From positions 1-64,000 of the forward strand of contig JBAKBP010010350.1 of assembly GCA_037953745.1 (NCBI GenBank): 64,000 nucleotides of DNA, in the 5' to 3' direction. Every line of letters starts with the position of its first letter. Position 1 is the stretch's first letter. The translations under genes were made by a program, and so were the position numbers. The stretch comes from Lithodes maja. Its lineage: Eukaryota > Arthropoda > Malacostraca > Decapoda > Lithodidae. This document shows positions 19,651 to 32,800 of this stretch, piece by piece. The notes beneath the pieces are model-generated. The model was not told the DNA's origin. It made no database searches and was given only the letters and a program-made list of their open reading frames with translations.

Positions 19651-22093
19651 TGTTACGGCTGGATCGGCAATACATATTCGGGATTCTTGATCGTAGGACA
19701 GAAATGGCTTAACCCGGGAGCTGCGGGGAGACTCATAAGAGTTCCCCCGGCGGACTGCGGGAAGACTCTCCTGAGTAAGTAAAACTAAAAATCAACTTTT
19801 TACATCGAATTTTTTTTTTTTTTTTTTATTTTTTTTTTATTTTATTTTTTTTTTTTGTTGGCCCCTGGGCCATGCAAAATCTCAGTCCTCTACCTCCCCT
19901 CCTTCCCCACTTTCCTCCTATTCCTCAGTTATCACCTATTTTCCCTATTATTCCCTTATTCTGAGGTATATTTTCGTGCTAACATTAGCGAGTTGCAAGC
20001 AGGGTGTTGTCATCACTGATGGCCACCGAGTGCAAGAGAGAGAGAGAGAGAGTATCGATCGACTGTGTCGCAGTGGCCTTGGGGAAAATGGGCGGGAAGG
20101 TAGCTTGCCTCACCCATACATTATACAACTCGCGGGCTATATCTCCGATTTTGACCATCCAAACGCTGTTTTCACTCGTTTTATTGTTGTTTCAGGTTAA
20201 TACCTTTATAATCAACCCATAATAGGCGCATATGGATAATTATTAATGCTATTAATGGTACAATGAATATTTTAGTGACGAAAAACCTCAAATACGTCAG
20301 CACAGGGGGACGTTTTCATTTACCCCCGTGCGCACTTCAGAGGTTAAGTGACAACGACACGCTCGATTCCAGTCCCAAATACTATATGCTCCAGACAACA
20401 AAAGCACCAACGCCCTACAGAGTTATCGTCTACGGTAACGAGGTACCTTAACTCGGCGAAAGTGTACAACAGGGGTAGGCTATGAGGCTAAACTCCCTCA
20501 GACATTTATAGGTTACGTTATTACTAAAGAAATGCAATACTCAAGAAACTACGTTAATATTAAGCCTCTAATAATGTAGAATAGAAGCAGGCTAAAGGTA
20601 TGACAGTGAAATGCTAAATGACAAATGTACACGCCTACTTGAAAGCGCGTGCCCTACAATAACTGTCCCCTACTAACATGCACTAGCATGTAGCATACAA
20701 GATGTTCATGATCCAGTAGATACCTAATAATACACATGGGAGGAACATAAATAGTAGTCACTTATTATAATAATGAATCTATACTTGGAATAACTAAAAG
20801 GTTGCAGGCAACAGTACTGCGCCGGTAGCCTACTACCGCATAGGCTACTTCGCTTCTCTCACTCTGTCTCCCCTCCGAGTCGGTATGCGCCCTACGCAAC
20901 AGAACTCCGGATACAGCAGCAAAACGACAGTGCAGTTAATTGATTCATGAAAGTATTAATAGTGTTGTCTTGTGTGTGAGTAATGTGTATTGTAAAGTGT
21001 TACATACATATACTTAAAGAGAGCTGCAATGCATAGTAAAATAAAGATATATCCCACTCATCATCCCCATGTGTTCTAGCTAGCAGGCCAAGTCACAGGA
21101 ACAACGAGTCCCAGCACCGAAAGCGAGAACCCAGGAGAAGACTGTAGAGAACACAAGGACAGATAAATTACGTTACTCTACTATACCGGCACTACGAGCG
21201 AGCTGTAGTCTCGGGTGCTACACTCGCTCCTGGCTCGGTATGCAAATCAAGGCTAAGTCCTCGTCCCTCTACAGACAACTCCTGGGCATGGTCGGGCTCT
21301 TACACATGGCACCAGTCTAGTCACAAATGGGATGATGAGCGGGGCATATAACTCGTGAACATGTAGAACGTTCACCAACTATCCTCATCAAGAAGATTGC
21401 TGTTCACATTAACCCCTTAAATCTAATACATGTAAATATATGCTTGTCCTAAGAGTAATACGAGAGGTGAGTGCTGAAACTCCTTTAGGACCTCAAGGGA
21501 AGGTTATGCATTTAAATAGAGAGAAGAATGAAATGAGAGCAATGTCGTCAGAGAGAAAGAGTGCAACCGTGAGAAGTTGGGAGAGAGGGCAAGGGATGTT
21601 AGAATCTCAAAGGTTCTAGGCAACCTGGTCATGGAACACGCAGCCAGCCTCCAGGCAATGTGCTGTACGACAACATGGGCCCAGCACAAGCAGCGTAGGC
21701 AGGCAGCAATGGACTACCAACCCTGTCGCGCCTAGCTATAAGCGCAGGGTCGCCAACCAGTCCATACGTCTGGCAACCACCCCCCCGGCAGCGTGGCGCG
21801 TTGCTACCCTCTTGCTCTGAAGCCTAACTCACTCTCTCTCTCTGAACTCCATTGTCTTATCTATCAACTTCTCTATTGATACTACATATTAAATGGAAGG
21901 TCTCGACATGGCTTAAAACGAAACCCACCACTGGTTAGCACATGACGAGACCTTTACAGAGATACAAAGAACATAGTTATAAGTTGTCACACTCAATATA
22001 CATTGCGGCTGACGGTAGCCAGATCACGGGCGGTACAGTCGAGTACCAAGGAGTACAATCAGGTTGCGTTGCGGAGCACTGGGGTGCGTCACA
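19651..22093 (-). repeat. LTR1 of family A array (contains MITE M2)
   Basis: On the plus strand it begins TGTTACGGCTGG and ends GGTGCGTCACA, i.e. TG..CA in element orientation. Without the inserted MITE (19713-20343 plus one TTAA) it is about 1.8 kb, like the other three. It differs from LTR2-4 at more sites than they differ from each other, and in the short CGGTACAG-type repeat block near 22015-22060. Confidence 0.9.
19713..20343. mobile_element. TTAA-flanked MITE (piggyBac-like), copy M2
   Basis: This 631-bp non-coding insertion in LTR1 is flanked by TTAA (19709-19712 and 20344-20347). The other three LTRs lack it, which proves an insertion. Its reverse complement shares ordered blocks with M1 at 6496-7121, including AGGGAAAATAGGTGATAA and GTGGGGAAGGAGGGGAGG, so both belong to one family. 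Both are close to 630 bp. It holds a T-rich stretch (19809-19857). Confidence 0.75.
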
Positions 22094-22109
22094 GCCCCCC
22101 CAAGATTTT
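22094..22109 (-). other. Polypurine tract, element A1
   Basis: In element orientation it reads AAAATCTTGGGGGGGC directly before the LTR start TGTGACGC. It is the presumed plus-strand primer site. The same sequence stands before the LTRs of A2 and, slightly altered, of A3 and the B elements. Confidence 0.75.
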
Positions 22110-22382
22110 AGATAATCGACCTTAGAAGCATTATCAAAATCTGATAGGCAACCAACCGACCTGCTACCCTTAGCTGCCACTAATTGCAAAAGGTGCACAA
22201 CAACTGAAGTGTGAATTATACATAAAACACAATATTGCATGCATCATGCTACAACAATAAAGACTTACAAAACTAAAAAAAAAAGAAAGAGTTTTCTCGT
22301 TTATTTTATTGTTTTATAATCTTTTTGGACGGCGTTATGATAGCCTAATTTTACTCCTGCTCAACCCACACACCGTGCATAA

Positions 22383-25300
22383 CTATCTTGGATCATCAAC
22401 CCTTGATAGACAATCTGCTATCACGTTCTCACTCCCGGCAATATGCTGAATGTTGAGATTATACTCTTGGAGCATAAGGGACCACCTGGTCAACCGCATA
22501 TTCCGATTGTGAAACTGATTTAGGAATTTCAAGGGATGATGGTCCGTATAAATCGTCACTACCGAGCCGTAGGCTGGAACATAAACTTCGAAATGTTTGA
22601 GCGACAAAACGATAGCCAGAAGCTCCTTCTCTATAGTCGAGTAATTCCTTTGTGCCGAATTAAACTTGCAAGAAAAGAAGCTCACTGGGTGTTCCAAGCC
22701 CTCGGAATCAGTCTGCAGTAACACTGCCCCGGCACCCACACCGCTGGCATCAGTCGCCAGCTGAAAACTCCTGGAGAAGTCTGGGGCCCTCAAAATTGGA
22801 TGTGTACACAGCAGGTGCTTGACTAGGTCGAAAGCCCTCTGACACTCCGCAGCCCAACAGAACTTCACTGACTTCGACAGTAGATCAGTTAACGGTGCTA
22901 AGACAGTAGAGTATCCCCGGATGAAGCGCCTATAATAGCCTATCATACCTAGGAACCGCATGACCTGGCGCTTAGTGGTGGGCCTGGGAAACATATTGAT
23001 AGCCTGTATCTTGCTCAGGGGGGGGGCACACCCGGCCTAACCCGACCACAAAGCCAAGATACTGCACAGTAGCCTTTACAAACTCGCACTTCCTCAGGTT
23101 CACCACCAGCCCAGCATCGTGCAACTTCCCAAACAGGGTCTCTAAGTGCCTTAGGTGATTTTCAAAATCGTCATCATATACTATCACGTCATCAAGGTAG
23201 ACCGTGCAGTTAGGGATTTCGTCACAAATATCGTTCATCAGGTTCTGAAACGTGGCAGGTGCGTTCTTAAGCCCATAAGGCATTACGTTGCATTGGTAGG
23301 TCTTGCCATCTACCACAAAACCACAAACTTGCTTAGCTCGGTCCGACAGGGGTACTTGCCAGTAGCGTTTTACAAGATCAATTTTAGTAAGGTACTTTAC
23401 ATTCCCTATCTTGTCCACGCTGTCGTCAACTCGAGGCAAAGGGTAAGGGTTGGTAGTGGTCAAGCCATTTAGCCTACGAAAATCTATGCAGAACCGCACC
23501 TTGCCGTCAGGTTTTGGCTGTAACGTGACGGGTGATGTCCACTTCACAAAACCTTCAGTGATCATCCCTCTCTCAACCATGTACTTTAACTCCTCCCGTA
23601 AAGCTGGCAACTTTACCGGGGGCACACGGTAGGGCACTGACTTGAAGAGCACATTAACACCGACGTCCACGTCGTGCGTTACCTGAGTAGTGAGACCTGG
23701 GTGTTCGGCGAAAACAGAGGGGTATGACCTGAACAGGCCTAGGACAGCAGCACCCTGGTGCTCAGGCAGGTGACTTACAGCTTGCCTAGCCTCTTGTTCA
23801 GTATTCCCCGCCCACTGTTCCGCGGAAATGACACAGTCCCAGCTATCCTCCTCAGCAGCATGACTGTCCCCACCTCCTTCTCCACCCTGGCCGCTGCAGG
23901 CCAGCACAGGGACAGTGAGAGGCTCTGAGGGGCGTCTCACATACTCTTTCATGAGGTTAAAATGACATAACTGATGTTTTTTCCTACGGTCAGGTGTTGC
24001 AACGAGATAATCAAGGTCGGACAGTTTCTTAGCCACCACATACGGCCCAATGAACTTGGCAGAAAGGGGGTGTCCAGGCAAAGGTAAAAGCAACATTACC
24101 TCCTGACCCACCGAAAACTCCCGAAGCTTCACCTTGGCGTCATACTGGTGCTTCATGACCGCCTGTGCATTAACCAAGTTATTACCTGCCGCTGCCATGC
24201 AACCTATAAGTCTCTCCCGGCTCTCAAGGACATATTTAAGTACAGACCCCGGCTTCTCTTCGCCCTCCCAGATCTCTTTCACCATACTTAAAGGTCCTCT
24301 CACATTATGGCCAAAGACTAGTTGATTTGGACTGAACCCCAGGCTCTCTCCTGGGACTTCACGTGCAGCGAACAGAACATACGGCAGACCCAAATCCCAA
24401 TCAGTGTCATGTTCTGCATAGTAACAGCGTAGCATACTCTTCAGGGTCGAGTGCCACCGCTCCAAGACTCCCTGACTCTCGGGATGGTAGGCTGACGACA
24501 CTACAGAACATATACCGTGCAACTGAAGGGTTTGCTTGAACAATTTGGATGTAAAATTGCTCCCCTGGTCTGACTGCACCTCACGTGGAAATCCATAACG
24601 GGAACAGAACAATAATAAGTTTTTAACAACTGCCTTTGCCGAGCCGTTTCTCATGGGGTATGCGTCCGGGTATCTCGTAGCCACATCCATGATTGTCAAC
24701 AGGAATTTATTGCCACTACTAGTAGGCGGGAAAGGGCCAACCAAATCTACTACAACTTTGCTGAACGGAGGCCCGGTGACAGGTATGGGAAACAAAGGTG
24801 CCTTCGGGATTGTCTGGTTAGGCTTCCCCGTTGTCTGGCAGGTCGCACACCCAGCCACCCATGCACAGACATCAGCCTTGACCCCAGGCCACCAGAAAAA
24901 CCTGCCCAATGCCGCCAATGTTTTTGTTACCCCCAAATGACCCGCCACCGGCACATCATGCGCCAGACACAATAAGGACTCTCTATACTTATTTGGAACA
25001 ACCACCTGGTCTACTACCCTTGCACCGCCCTCCCACTTCGATTTGGGGTCTAGAAATCTGCGGTACAATATCCTGTTGAGCCTAAAGAAATCTCCCGGCT
25101 TCGCATCCCCATCTTCCTCCAACTCTATGGCACCATTGCTATAACGAGCTAGGCTAGCGTCTTGCAGCTGCTGCTCACTAATGTCCCTGGGCGTCAATGC
25201 ATCAAGATGGTTTTGTAATAAGACATTACCCCGGCTAGTAGGCTCTACTGCCTTAGTGGCTCTCGCTACAGCTCTTGCCTCACGCGAAGTCTTACCCAAC

Positions 25301-27522
25301 TCTGCCTTGTTACACACCATATCTGGGCCAGAGTCAACTCCCGTGTTTATTATAGGTCCAAGTACCGAATCACCGAGAAGTGCAGCAGAATCAATGTCCC
25401 TTTTCCTGCCCTTAGCAACCTTCTCCTGATCCTTCCTCCACTGTCCCCGAGGTTGAGTGCTAGGCTGTGCAGGAGCCGCAGAGCGAGATCGGGTTACCAC
25501 ACAGGCCATCTCATCCTGTTGGCACCTCCCAACCCATTCCCGATTCTCACCATCCACGTCGGCCGCCCTCTCGGCAACGACTAAGGGTGGAGTCCCGGAA
25601 GTGGGCACCGCAAAGTCGTTGCCGAGAAGAAGGTCGACGCCCTCAACTGGCAAACACTCAACGATCCCTACATCCAGCTCCCTGCACACCTCTCCCACTC
25701 TCAACTCCAACCTCACAAGTGGGTATGACCTCGTAGCATTTATACCCTGCACCACAACAACTCTGGCCGCATTTATCGGTTTCCCTGTGAAGTTCCTCAA
25801 CAAAGTTTGCGAAGCCCCCGTATCCCTCAGCAAGTCAACCCTCCGTAGTTCACTCCCCCAGCTCACAAACCCGTGTCCCCGATGGCTACAGAAAGTGTCC
25901 CGGACAGGTGTCGAGCCTTCCGTACGCTTCTTTACCGCGTGTGCCTCAGCTGCTGACAACCTACCCCGGGCAGTTGCTGCAGCCTTCAGAGACACACCGA
26001 TACTGTGAACCAATGACACCGGCTTAGCGGGAGTGTTACTAGGGCACTCACGTGAATAATGGCCTAGCTTCTGACATTTGTAACATTTCACATCCCCAAT
26101 GGGCTTCTTCCCTTGTGCGGGCGAAGAAGGGGCCTGACCTTTAGTAAACGGGAGAGGCTTGTGTTTGTAGGTGTTATTAGGTGCAATGCTTTTAGTGTGG
26201 TTATGTGTGTCATAGGATTTGTTATTATCGAAAACTCTGGTGGGTGGGGTATAGCGCCCCTTCTGCCCTGACTCAGCCCTCTGAGCGGCACCGCAACCAC
26301 GAATCAATGATAATCTGAGGTCTGCCATCTTGGCAGCCTCCTCTACTGTCTTGGGACATTTTTCCTTAATGTTCAGCGTTAGATCGGTTCCAGTACATTT
26401 GTAAAACTGTTCCAGATAGAAAAGTTGCTTAATTTCCTCAGCCGACTCTGCGTGCTCGGACCGAAACCAGTTATTACCTGCATCTGTTAAGTCCCGTGCG
26501 TGCTCCATAAAACTGACGTCGCTCTTCTTATTCACGCCACGGAACTTCAATCTATAAGTTTCGGGTTGCAGTTCGTAGGCCCGGAGCACAGCCTCCTTCA
26601 CCAGTCCATACACTACACTCTCGTCCAGTGACAGTGCATCGTAGGCTTTCAACTCCTTACCCACTAGATGTGATGAAACTAATGCTGCCCATTTAACCTC
26701 CGGCCAGTCATACTCACGACACTTCTTTTCGAAACGAGCAAAAAACTCAGTCACTGCTGTCTCATCAAATGCGGGTACTAACTTAATTAAATGCGAAAGT
26801 GAGTCTGTAACCCAGTGCCCACCACCGAGATGACGCCCCGTGGTCTCTACTCTAGACTTCTCGACATCCATTTCAGCCTGGTACCTGGTTGCATCCTGAT
26901 TGGCTTGGATTCTAGCAACCTCTATGCGTTCTATACTAGCCTGTTGTATCTGAGTCTCCTGCAGCTTAATCCGTTCTATACTAGCCTGTTGACTCTCTTG
27001 CAACTTAAGCTTAGCTAGTTCTAGCTGAAATAACATCTCAGGAGACAGGCCTGGGGGGGGAGAGCACAAAATGGGGGATCCACACCGAGACGTGTTTACG
27101 GGTAAGCCAGCTTGCCATTGAGAACCCTCCTGCTGCATCGTGCTAAGAATCGCTGGCTGAGGGCCCAGCTCAGGGGTAGAGTGGAATGGAGGCTTGGAGG
27201 GAACCCCCCAAGACCCCACTCCACCCACCGCCCCATCGCCATCACCCAACAAACATGCCACCAAATTCTTCTTGGGCCAACTGTCAGGACAGTCCCGCCC
27301 CAAAACCGTGGCTAAACAGCGAAGACCGTAACAATCAATAGCCTGCAGGCGCTGTTCGGTCAAAGGTGTCTGCAAAAATGCCCGGGCATCCCTCTCTCCA
27401 CTTATAACACTCCCCTCCCTAAATATCTGTTGTACTTGCTGGTCCCTAGGCTGTACCGTGTTATCCTCCCCCGTAAATGATGAGTCATTAGACATAGTGC
27501 TGGTTATACAATTGCTGTTCAT
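22383..27522 (-). pseudogene. gag-pol: Gmr1-like Gag-Pol polyprotein, element A1 (frameshifted)
   Basis: The polyprotein is colinear with that of A2 (29849-34948). The frame is open from 27522 to 22972 and then resumes at 22994-22383 in another phase. The shift falls in a G tract in the RT-RNase H region: nine G here against eight in A2 and A3. Gag, CCHC knuckle, protease, integrase (D, D, E all present) and the RT catalytic YLDD are intact upstream of the shift. One substitution turns VKGYWQ into VKRYWQ next to the first RT Asp, and another changes DNVPFKS to VNVLFKS. RNase H is in the second piece. The Gag coiled-coil block carries an extra repeat relative to A2. Because only one base separates it from a complete frame, inactivation is recent or a base-calling error. 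Confidence 0.9.
25557..25639 (-). promoter_or_regulatory. Conserved hairpin in protease coding region (A1)
   Basis: A perfect 14-bp inverted repeat (TCTCGGCAACGACT / AGTCGTTGCCGAGA) encloses a 31-nt loop. Outside a 4x4 internal loop lies a second stem of 8 nt with one A-C mismatch. The total is 83 nt. Stem arms are identical in all five Gmr1-like copies of families A and B. Role unknown; see findings. Confidence 0.7.
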
Positions 27523-27763
27523 AAAAAAAAGAAGTGCTTATTACTAATTGCAGTCTCGACTCACAAAATGTTAAAGATGCTTGAATGACTCTACTCTAGA
27601 CACCCCTAACGAAACAATCTGCAAGTCCACCAATACAATAATGACACAATAAAATTCCTCCAATATGCAAGAAAATTCTAGCCAGCTCTACTAGGTAGCA
27701 TAGAATAGTTCTCCAAAAAACATGTGATAGGATACTACTGAATCTTGTGCAAGGTCGCCATTT
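27523..27763. other. 5' leader of element A1
   Basis: This 241-bp stretch lies between the LTR and the Gag start. It is AT-rich and non-coding apart from the primer site. The leaders of A2 (34949-35191) and A3 (42430-42673) match it closely. Confidence 0.7.
27749..27760 (-). other. Primer-binding-like site, element A1
   Basis: In element orientation TGGCGACCTTGC lies 3 nt after the LTR end (CGTAACA). Starting with TGG it fits the complement of a tRNA 3' end. The tRNA is not identified; arginine is a guess. B elements have the same 12 nt. Confidence 0.65.
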
Positions 27764-29567
27764 TGTTACGGCTGGATCGGCAATATATATTCGGGATTCT
27801 TGATCGTAGGACAGAAATGGCTTATGTGACAACGACACGCTCGATTCCAGTCCCAAATACTATATGCTCCAGACAACAAAAGCACCAACGCCCGACAGAG
27901 TTATCGTCTATGGTAACGAGGTACCTTAACTCGGCGAAAGTGTACAACAGGGGTAGGCTATGAGGCTAAACTCCCTCAGACATTTATAGGTTACGTTATT
28001 ACTAAAGAAATGCAATACTCAAGAAACTACGTTAATATTAAGCCTCTAATAATGTAGAATAAAAGCAGGCTAAAGGTATGACAGTGAAATGCTAAATGAC
28101 AAATGTACACGCCTACTTGAAAGCGCGTGCACTAGAATAACTGTCCCCTACTAACATGCACTAGCATGTAGCATACAAGATGTTCATGATCCAGTAGATA
28201 CCTAATAATACACATGGAAGGAACATAAATAGTAGTCACTTATTATAAGAATGAATCTATACTTGGAATAACTAAAAGGTTGCAGGCAACAGTACTGCGC
28301 CGGTAGCCTACTACCGCATAGGCTACTTCGCTTCTCTCACTCTGTCTCCCCTCTGAGTCCGTATGCGCCCTACGCAACAGAACTCCGGACACAGCAGCAA
28401 AACGACAGTGCAGTTAATTGATACATGAAAGTATTAATAGTGTTGTCTTGTGTGTGAGTAATGTGTATTGTAAAGTGTTACATACATAAACTTAAAGAGA
28501 GCTGCAATGCATAGTAAAATAAAGATATAACCCACTCATCATCCCCATGTGTTCTAGCTAGCAGGCCAAGTCACAGGAACAACGAGTCCCAGCACCGAAA
28601 GCGAGAACCCAGGAAAAGATTGCAGAGAACACAAGGACAGATAAATTACGTTACTCTACTATACCGGCACTACGAGCGAGCTGTAGTCTCTGGTACTACA
28701 CTCGCTCCTGGCTCGGTAGGCAAATCAAGGCTAAGTCCTCGCCCCTCTACAGACAACTCCTGGGCATGGTCGGGCTCTTACACATGGCACTAGTCTAGTC
28801 ACAAATTGGATGATGAGCTGGGCATATAACTCGTGAACATGTAGAACGTTCACCAACTATCCTCATCAAGAAGATCGCTGTTCACATTAACCCCTTAAAT
28901 CTAATACATGTAAATATATGCTTGTCCTAAGAGTAATACGAGAGGTGAGTGCTGAAACTCCTTTAGGACCTCAAGGGAAGGTTATGCATTTAAATAGAGA
29001 GAAGAATGAAATGAGAGTAATGTCGTCAGAGAGAAAGAGTGCAACCGTGAGAAGTTGGGAGAGAGGGCAAGGGATGTTAGAATCTCAAAGGTTCTAGGCA
29101 ACCTGATCATGGAACACACAGCGAGCCTCCAGGCAATGTGCAGTACGACAACATGGGCAGCCCAGGCAGCATAGGCAGGCGGCAATGGACTACCAACCCT
29201 GTCGCGCCTAGCTATAAGCGCAAGGCTGCCAACCAGTCCATACGTCTGGCAACCACCCCCCCGGCAGCGTGGCGCATTGCTACCCTCTCGCTCTGAAGCC
29301 TAACACACTCTCTCTCTCTGAACTCCCATTGTCTTATCTATCAACTTCTCTATTGATACTACATATTAAATGGAAGGTCTCGACATGGCTTAAAACAAAA
29401 CCCACCACTGGTTAGCACATGACGAGACCTTTGCAGAGATACAAAGAACATAGTTATACGTTGTCACACTCAATATAGGCAGCCAGCACGGTACAGTGGT
29501 ACGGGCGGTACAGTGGAGTACCAAGGAGTACAATCAGGTTGCGTTGCCACGCACTGGGTGCGTCACA
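27764..29567 (-). repeat. LTR2 of family A array
   Basis: The LTR is 1,804 bp, TG..CA in element orientation. It serves both as 5' LTR of A1 and 3' LTR of A2. A possible TATA box in element orientation (TATAAATG, 27981-27988) would place transcription start about 190 bp before the end of the LTR. No coding frame is credible. Confidence 0.9.
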
Positions 29568-29583
29568 GCCCCCCCAAGATTTT
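29568..29583 (-). other. Polypurine tract, element A2
   Basis: AAAATCTTGGGGGGGC in element orientation, adjoining LTR2. Confidence 0.75.
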
Positions 29584-29848
29584 AGATAATCGACCTTAGA
29601 AGCATTATCAAAATCTGACAGGCAACCAACCGACCTGCTACCCTTAGCTGCCACTAATTGCAAAAGGTGCACAACAACTGAAGTGTGAATTATACATAAA
29701 ACACAATATCGCATGCATCATGCTACAACAATAAAGACTTACAAAACTAAAAAAAAAATTTCTCGTTTATTTTATTGTTTTATAATCTTTTTGGACGGCG
29801 TTATGATAGCCTAATTTTACTCCTGCTCAACCCACACACCGTGCACGA

Positions 29849-32800
29849 CTATCCTGGATCATCAACCCTTGATAGACAATCTGCTATCACGTTCTCACTC
29901 CCGGCAATATGCTGAATGTTGAGATTATACTCTTGGAGCATTAGGGACCACCTGGTCAACCGCATATTCCGATTGTGAAACTGATTTAGGAATTTCAAGG
30001 GATGATGGTCCGTATAAATCGTCACTACCGGGCCGTAGGCTGGAACATAAACTTCGAAATGTTTGAGCGACAAAACGATAGCAAGAAGCTCCTTCTCTAT
30101 AGTCGAGTAATTCCTTTGTGCCGAATTAAACTTGCGAGAAAAGAAGCTCACTGGGTGTTCCAAGCCCTCGGAATCAGTCTGCAGTAACACTGCCCCGGCA
30201 CCCACACCGCTGGCATCAGTCGCCAGCTGAAAACTCCTGGAGAAGTCTGGGGCTCTCAAAATCGGATGTGTACACAGCAGGTGCTTGACTAGGTCGAAAG
30301 CCCTCTGACACTCCGCAGCCCAACAGAACTTCACTGACTTCGACAGTAGATCAGTTAACGGTGCTAAGACAGTAGAGTATCCCCGGATGAAGCGCCTATA
30401 ATAGCCTATCATACCTAGGAACCGCATGACCTGGCGCTTAGTGGTGGGCCTGGGAAACATATTGATAGCCTGTATCTTGCTCAGGGGGGGGCACACCCGG
30501 CCTAACCCGACCACGAAGCCAAGATACTGCACAGTAGCCTTTACAAACTCGCACTTCCTCAGGTTCACCACCAGCCCAGCATCGTGCAACTTCCCAAACA
30601 GGGTCTCTAAGTGCCTTAGGTGATTTTCAAAATCGTCATCATACACTATCACGTCATCAAGGTAGACCGTGCAGTTAGGGATTTCGTCACAAATATCGTT
30701 CATCAGGTTCTGAAACGTGGCAGGTGCGTTCTTAAGCCCATAAGGCATTACGTTACATTGGTAGGTCTTGCCATCTACCACAAAACCACAAACTTGCTTA
30801 GCTCGGTCCGACAGGGGTACTTGCCAGTAGCCTTTTACAAGATCAATTTTAGTAAGGTACTTTGCATTCCCTATCTTGTCCACGCTGTCGTCAACTCGAG
30901 GCAAAGGGTAAGGGTTGGTAGTGGTCAAGCCATTTAGCCTACGAAAATCTATGCAGAACCGCACCTTGCCGTCAGGTTTTGGCTGCAACGTGACGGGTGA
31001 TGTCCACTTCACATAACCTTCAGTGATCATCCCTCTCTCAACCATGTACTTTAACTCCTCCCGTAAAGCTGGCAACTTTACCGGGGGCACACGGTAGGGC
31101 ACTGACTTGAAGGGCACATTATCACCGACGTCCACGTCGTGCGTTACCTGAGTAGTGAGACCTGGGTGTTCGGCGAAAACAGAGGGGTATGACCTGAACA
31201 GGCCTAGGACAGCAGCACCCTGGTGCTCAGGCAGGTGACTTACAGCTTGCCTAGCCTCTTGTTCAGTATTCCCCGCCCACTGTTCCGCGGAAATGACACA
31301 GTCCCAGCTATCCTCCTCAGCAGCATGACTGTCCCCACCTCCTTCTCCACCCTGGCCGCTGCAGGCCAGCACAGGGACAGTGAGAGGCTCTGAGGGGCGT
31401 CTCACATACTCTTTCATGAGGTTAACATGACATAACTGATGTTTTTTTCTACGGTCAGGTGTTGCAACGAGATAATCAAGGTCGGACAGTTTCTTAGCCA
31501 CCACATACGGCCCAATAAACTTGGCAGAAAGGGGGTGTCCAGGCAAAGGTAAAAGCAACATTACCTCCTGACCCACCGAAAACTCCCGAAGCTTCACCTT
31601 GGCGTCATACTGGTGCTTCATGACCGCCTGTGCATTAACCAAGTTATTACCTGCCGCTGCCATGCAACCTATAAGTCTCTCCCGGCTCTCAAGGATATAT
31701 TTAAGTACAGACCCCGGCTTCTCTTCGCCCTCCCAGATCTCTTTCACCATACTTAAAGGTCCTCTCACATTATGGCCAAAGACTAGTTGATTTGGACTGA
31801 ACCCCAGGCTCTCTCCTGGGACTTCACGTGCAGCGAACAGAACATACGGCAGACCCAAATCCCAATCAGTGTCATGTTCTGCACAGTAACAGCGTAGCAT
31901 ACTCTTCAGGGTCGAGTGCCACCGCTCCAAGACTCCCTGACTCTCGGGATGGTAGGCTGACGACACTACAGAACATATACCGTGCAACTGAAGGGTTTGC
32001 TTGAACAATTTGGATGTAAAATTGCTCCCCTGGTCTGACTGCACCTCACGTGGAAATCCATAACGGGAACAGAACAATAATAAGTTTTTAACAACTGCCT
32101 TTGCCGAGCCGTTTCTCATGGGGTATGCGTCCGGGTATCTCGTAGCCACATCCATGATTGTCAACAGGAATTTATTGCCACTACTAGTAGGCGGGAAAGG
32201 GCCAACCAAATCTACTACAACTTTGCTGAACGGAGGCCCGGTGACAGGTATGGGAAACAAAGGTGCCTTCGGGATTGTCTGGTTAGGCTTCCCCGTTGTC
32301 TGGCAGGTCGCACACCCAGCCACCCATGCACAGACATCAGCCTTGACCCCAGGCCACCAGAAAAACCTGCCCAATGCCGCCAATGTTTTTGTTACCCCCA
32401 AATGACCCGCCACCGGCACATCATGCGCCAGACACAATAAGGACTCTCTATACTTATTTGGAACAACCACCTGGTCTACTACCCTCGCACCGCCCTCCCA
32501 CTTCGATTTGGGGTCTAGAAATCTGCGGTACAATATCCTGTTGAGCCTAAAGAAATCTCCCGGCTTCGCATCCCCATCTTCCTCCAACTCTATGGCACCA
32601 TTGCTATAACGAGCTAGGCTAGCGTCTTGCAGCTGCTGCTCACTAATGTCCCTGGGCGTCAATGCATCAAGATGGTTTTGTAATAAGACATTACCCCGGC
32701 TAGTAGGCTCTACTGCCTTAGTGGCTCTCGCTACAGCTCTTGCCTCACGCGAAGTCTTACCCAACTCTGCCTTGTTACACACCATATCTGGGCCAGAGTC

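Noticed and set aside
25457..26008. 183-codon frame on the plus strand within element A1 (repeated in A2 and A3)
   Set aside because: It is the antisense shadow of the protease/Gag coding sequence, kept in all copies only because the copies are nearly identical.
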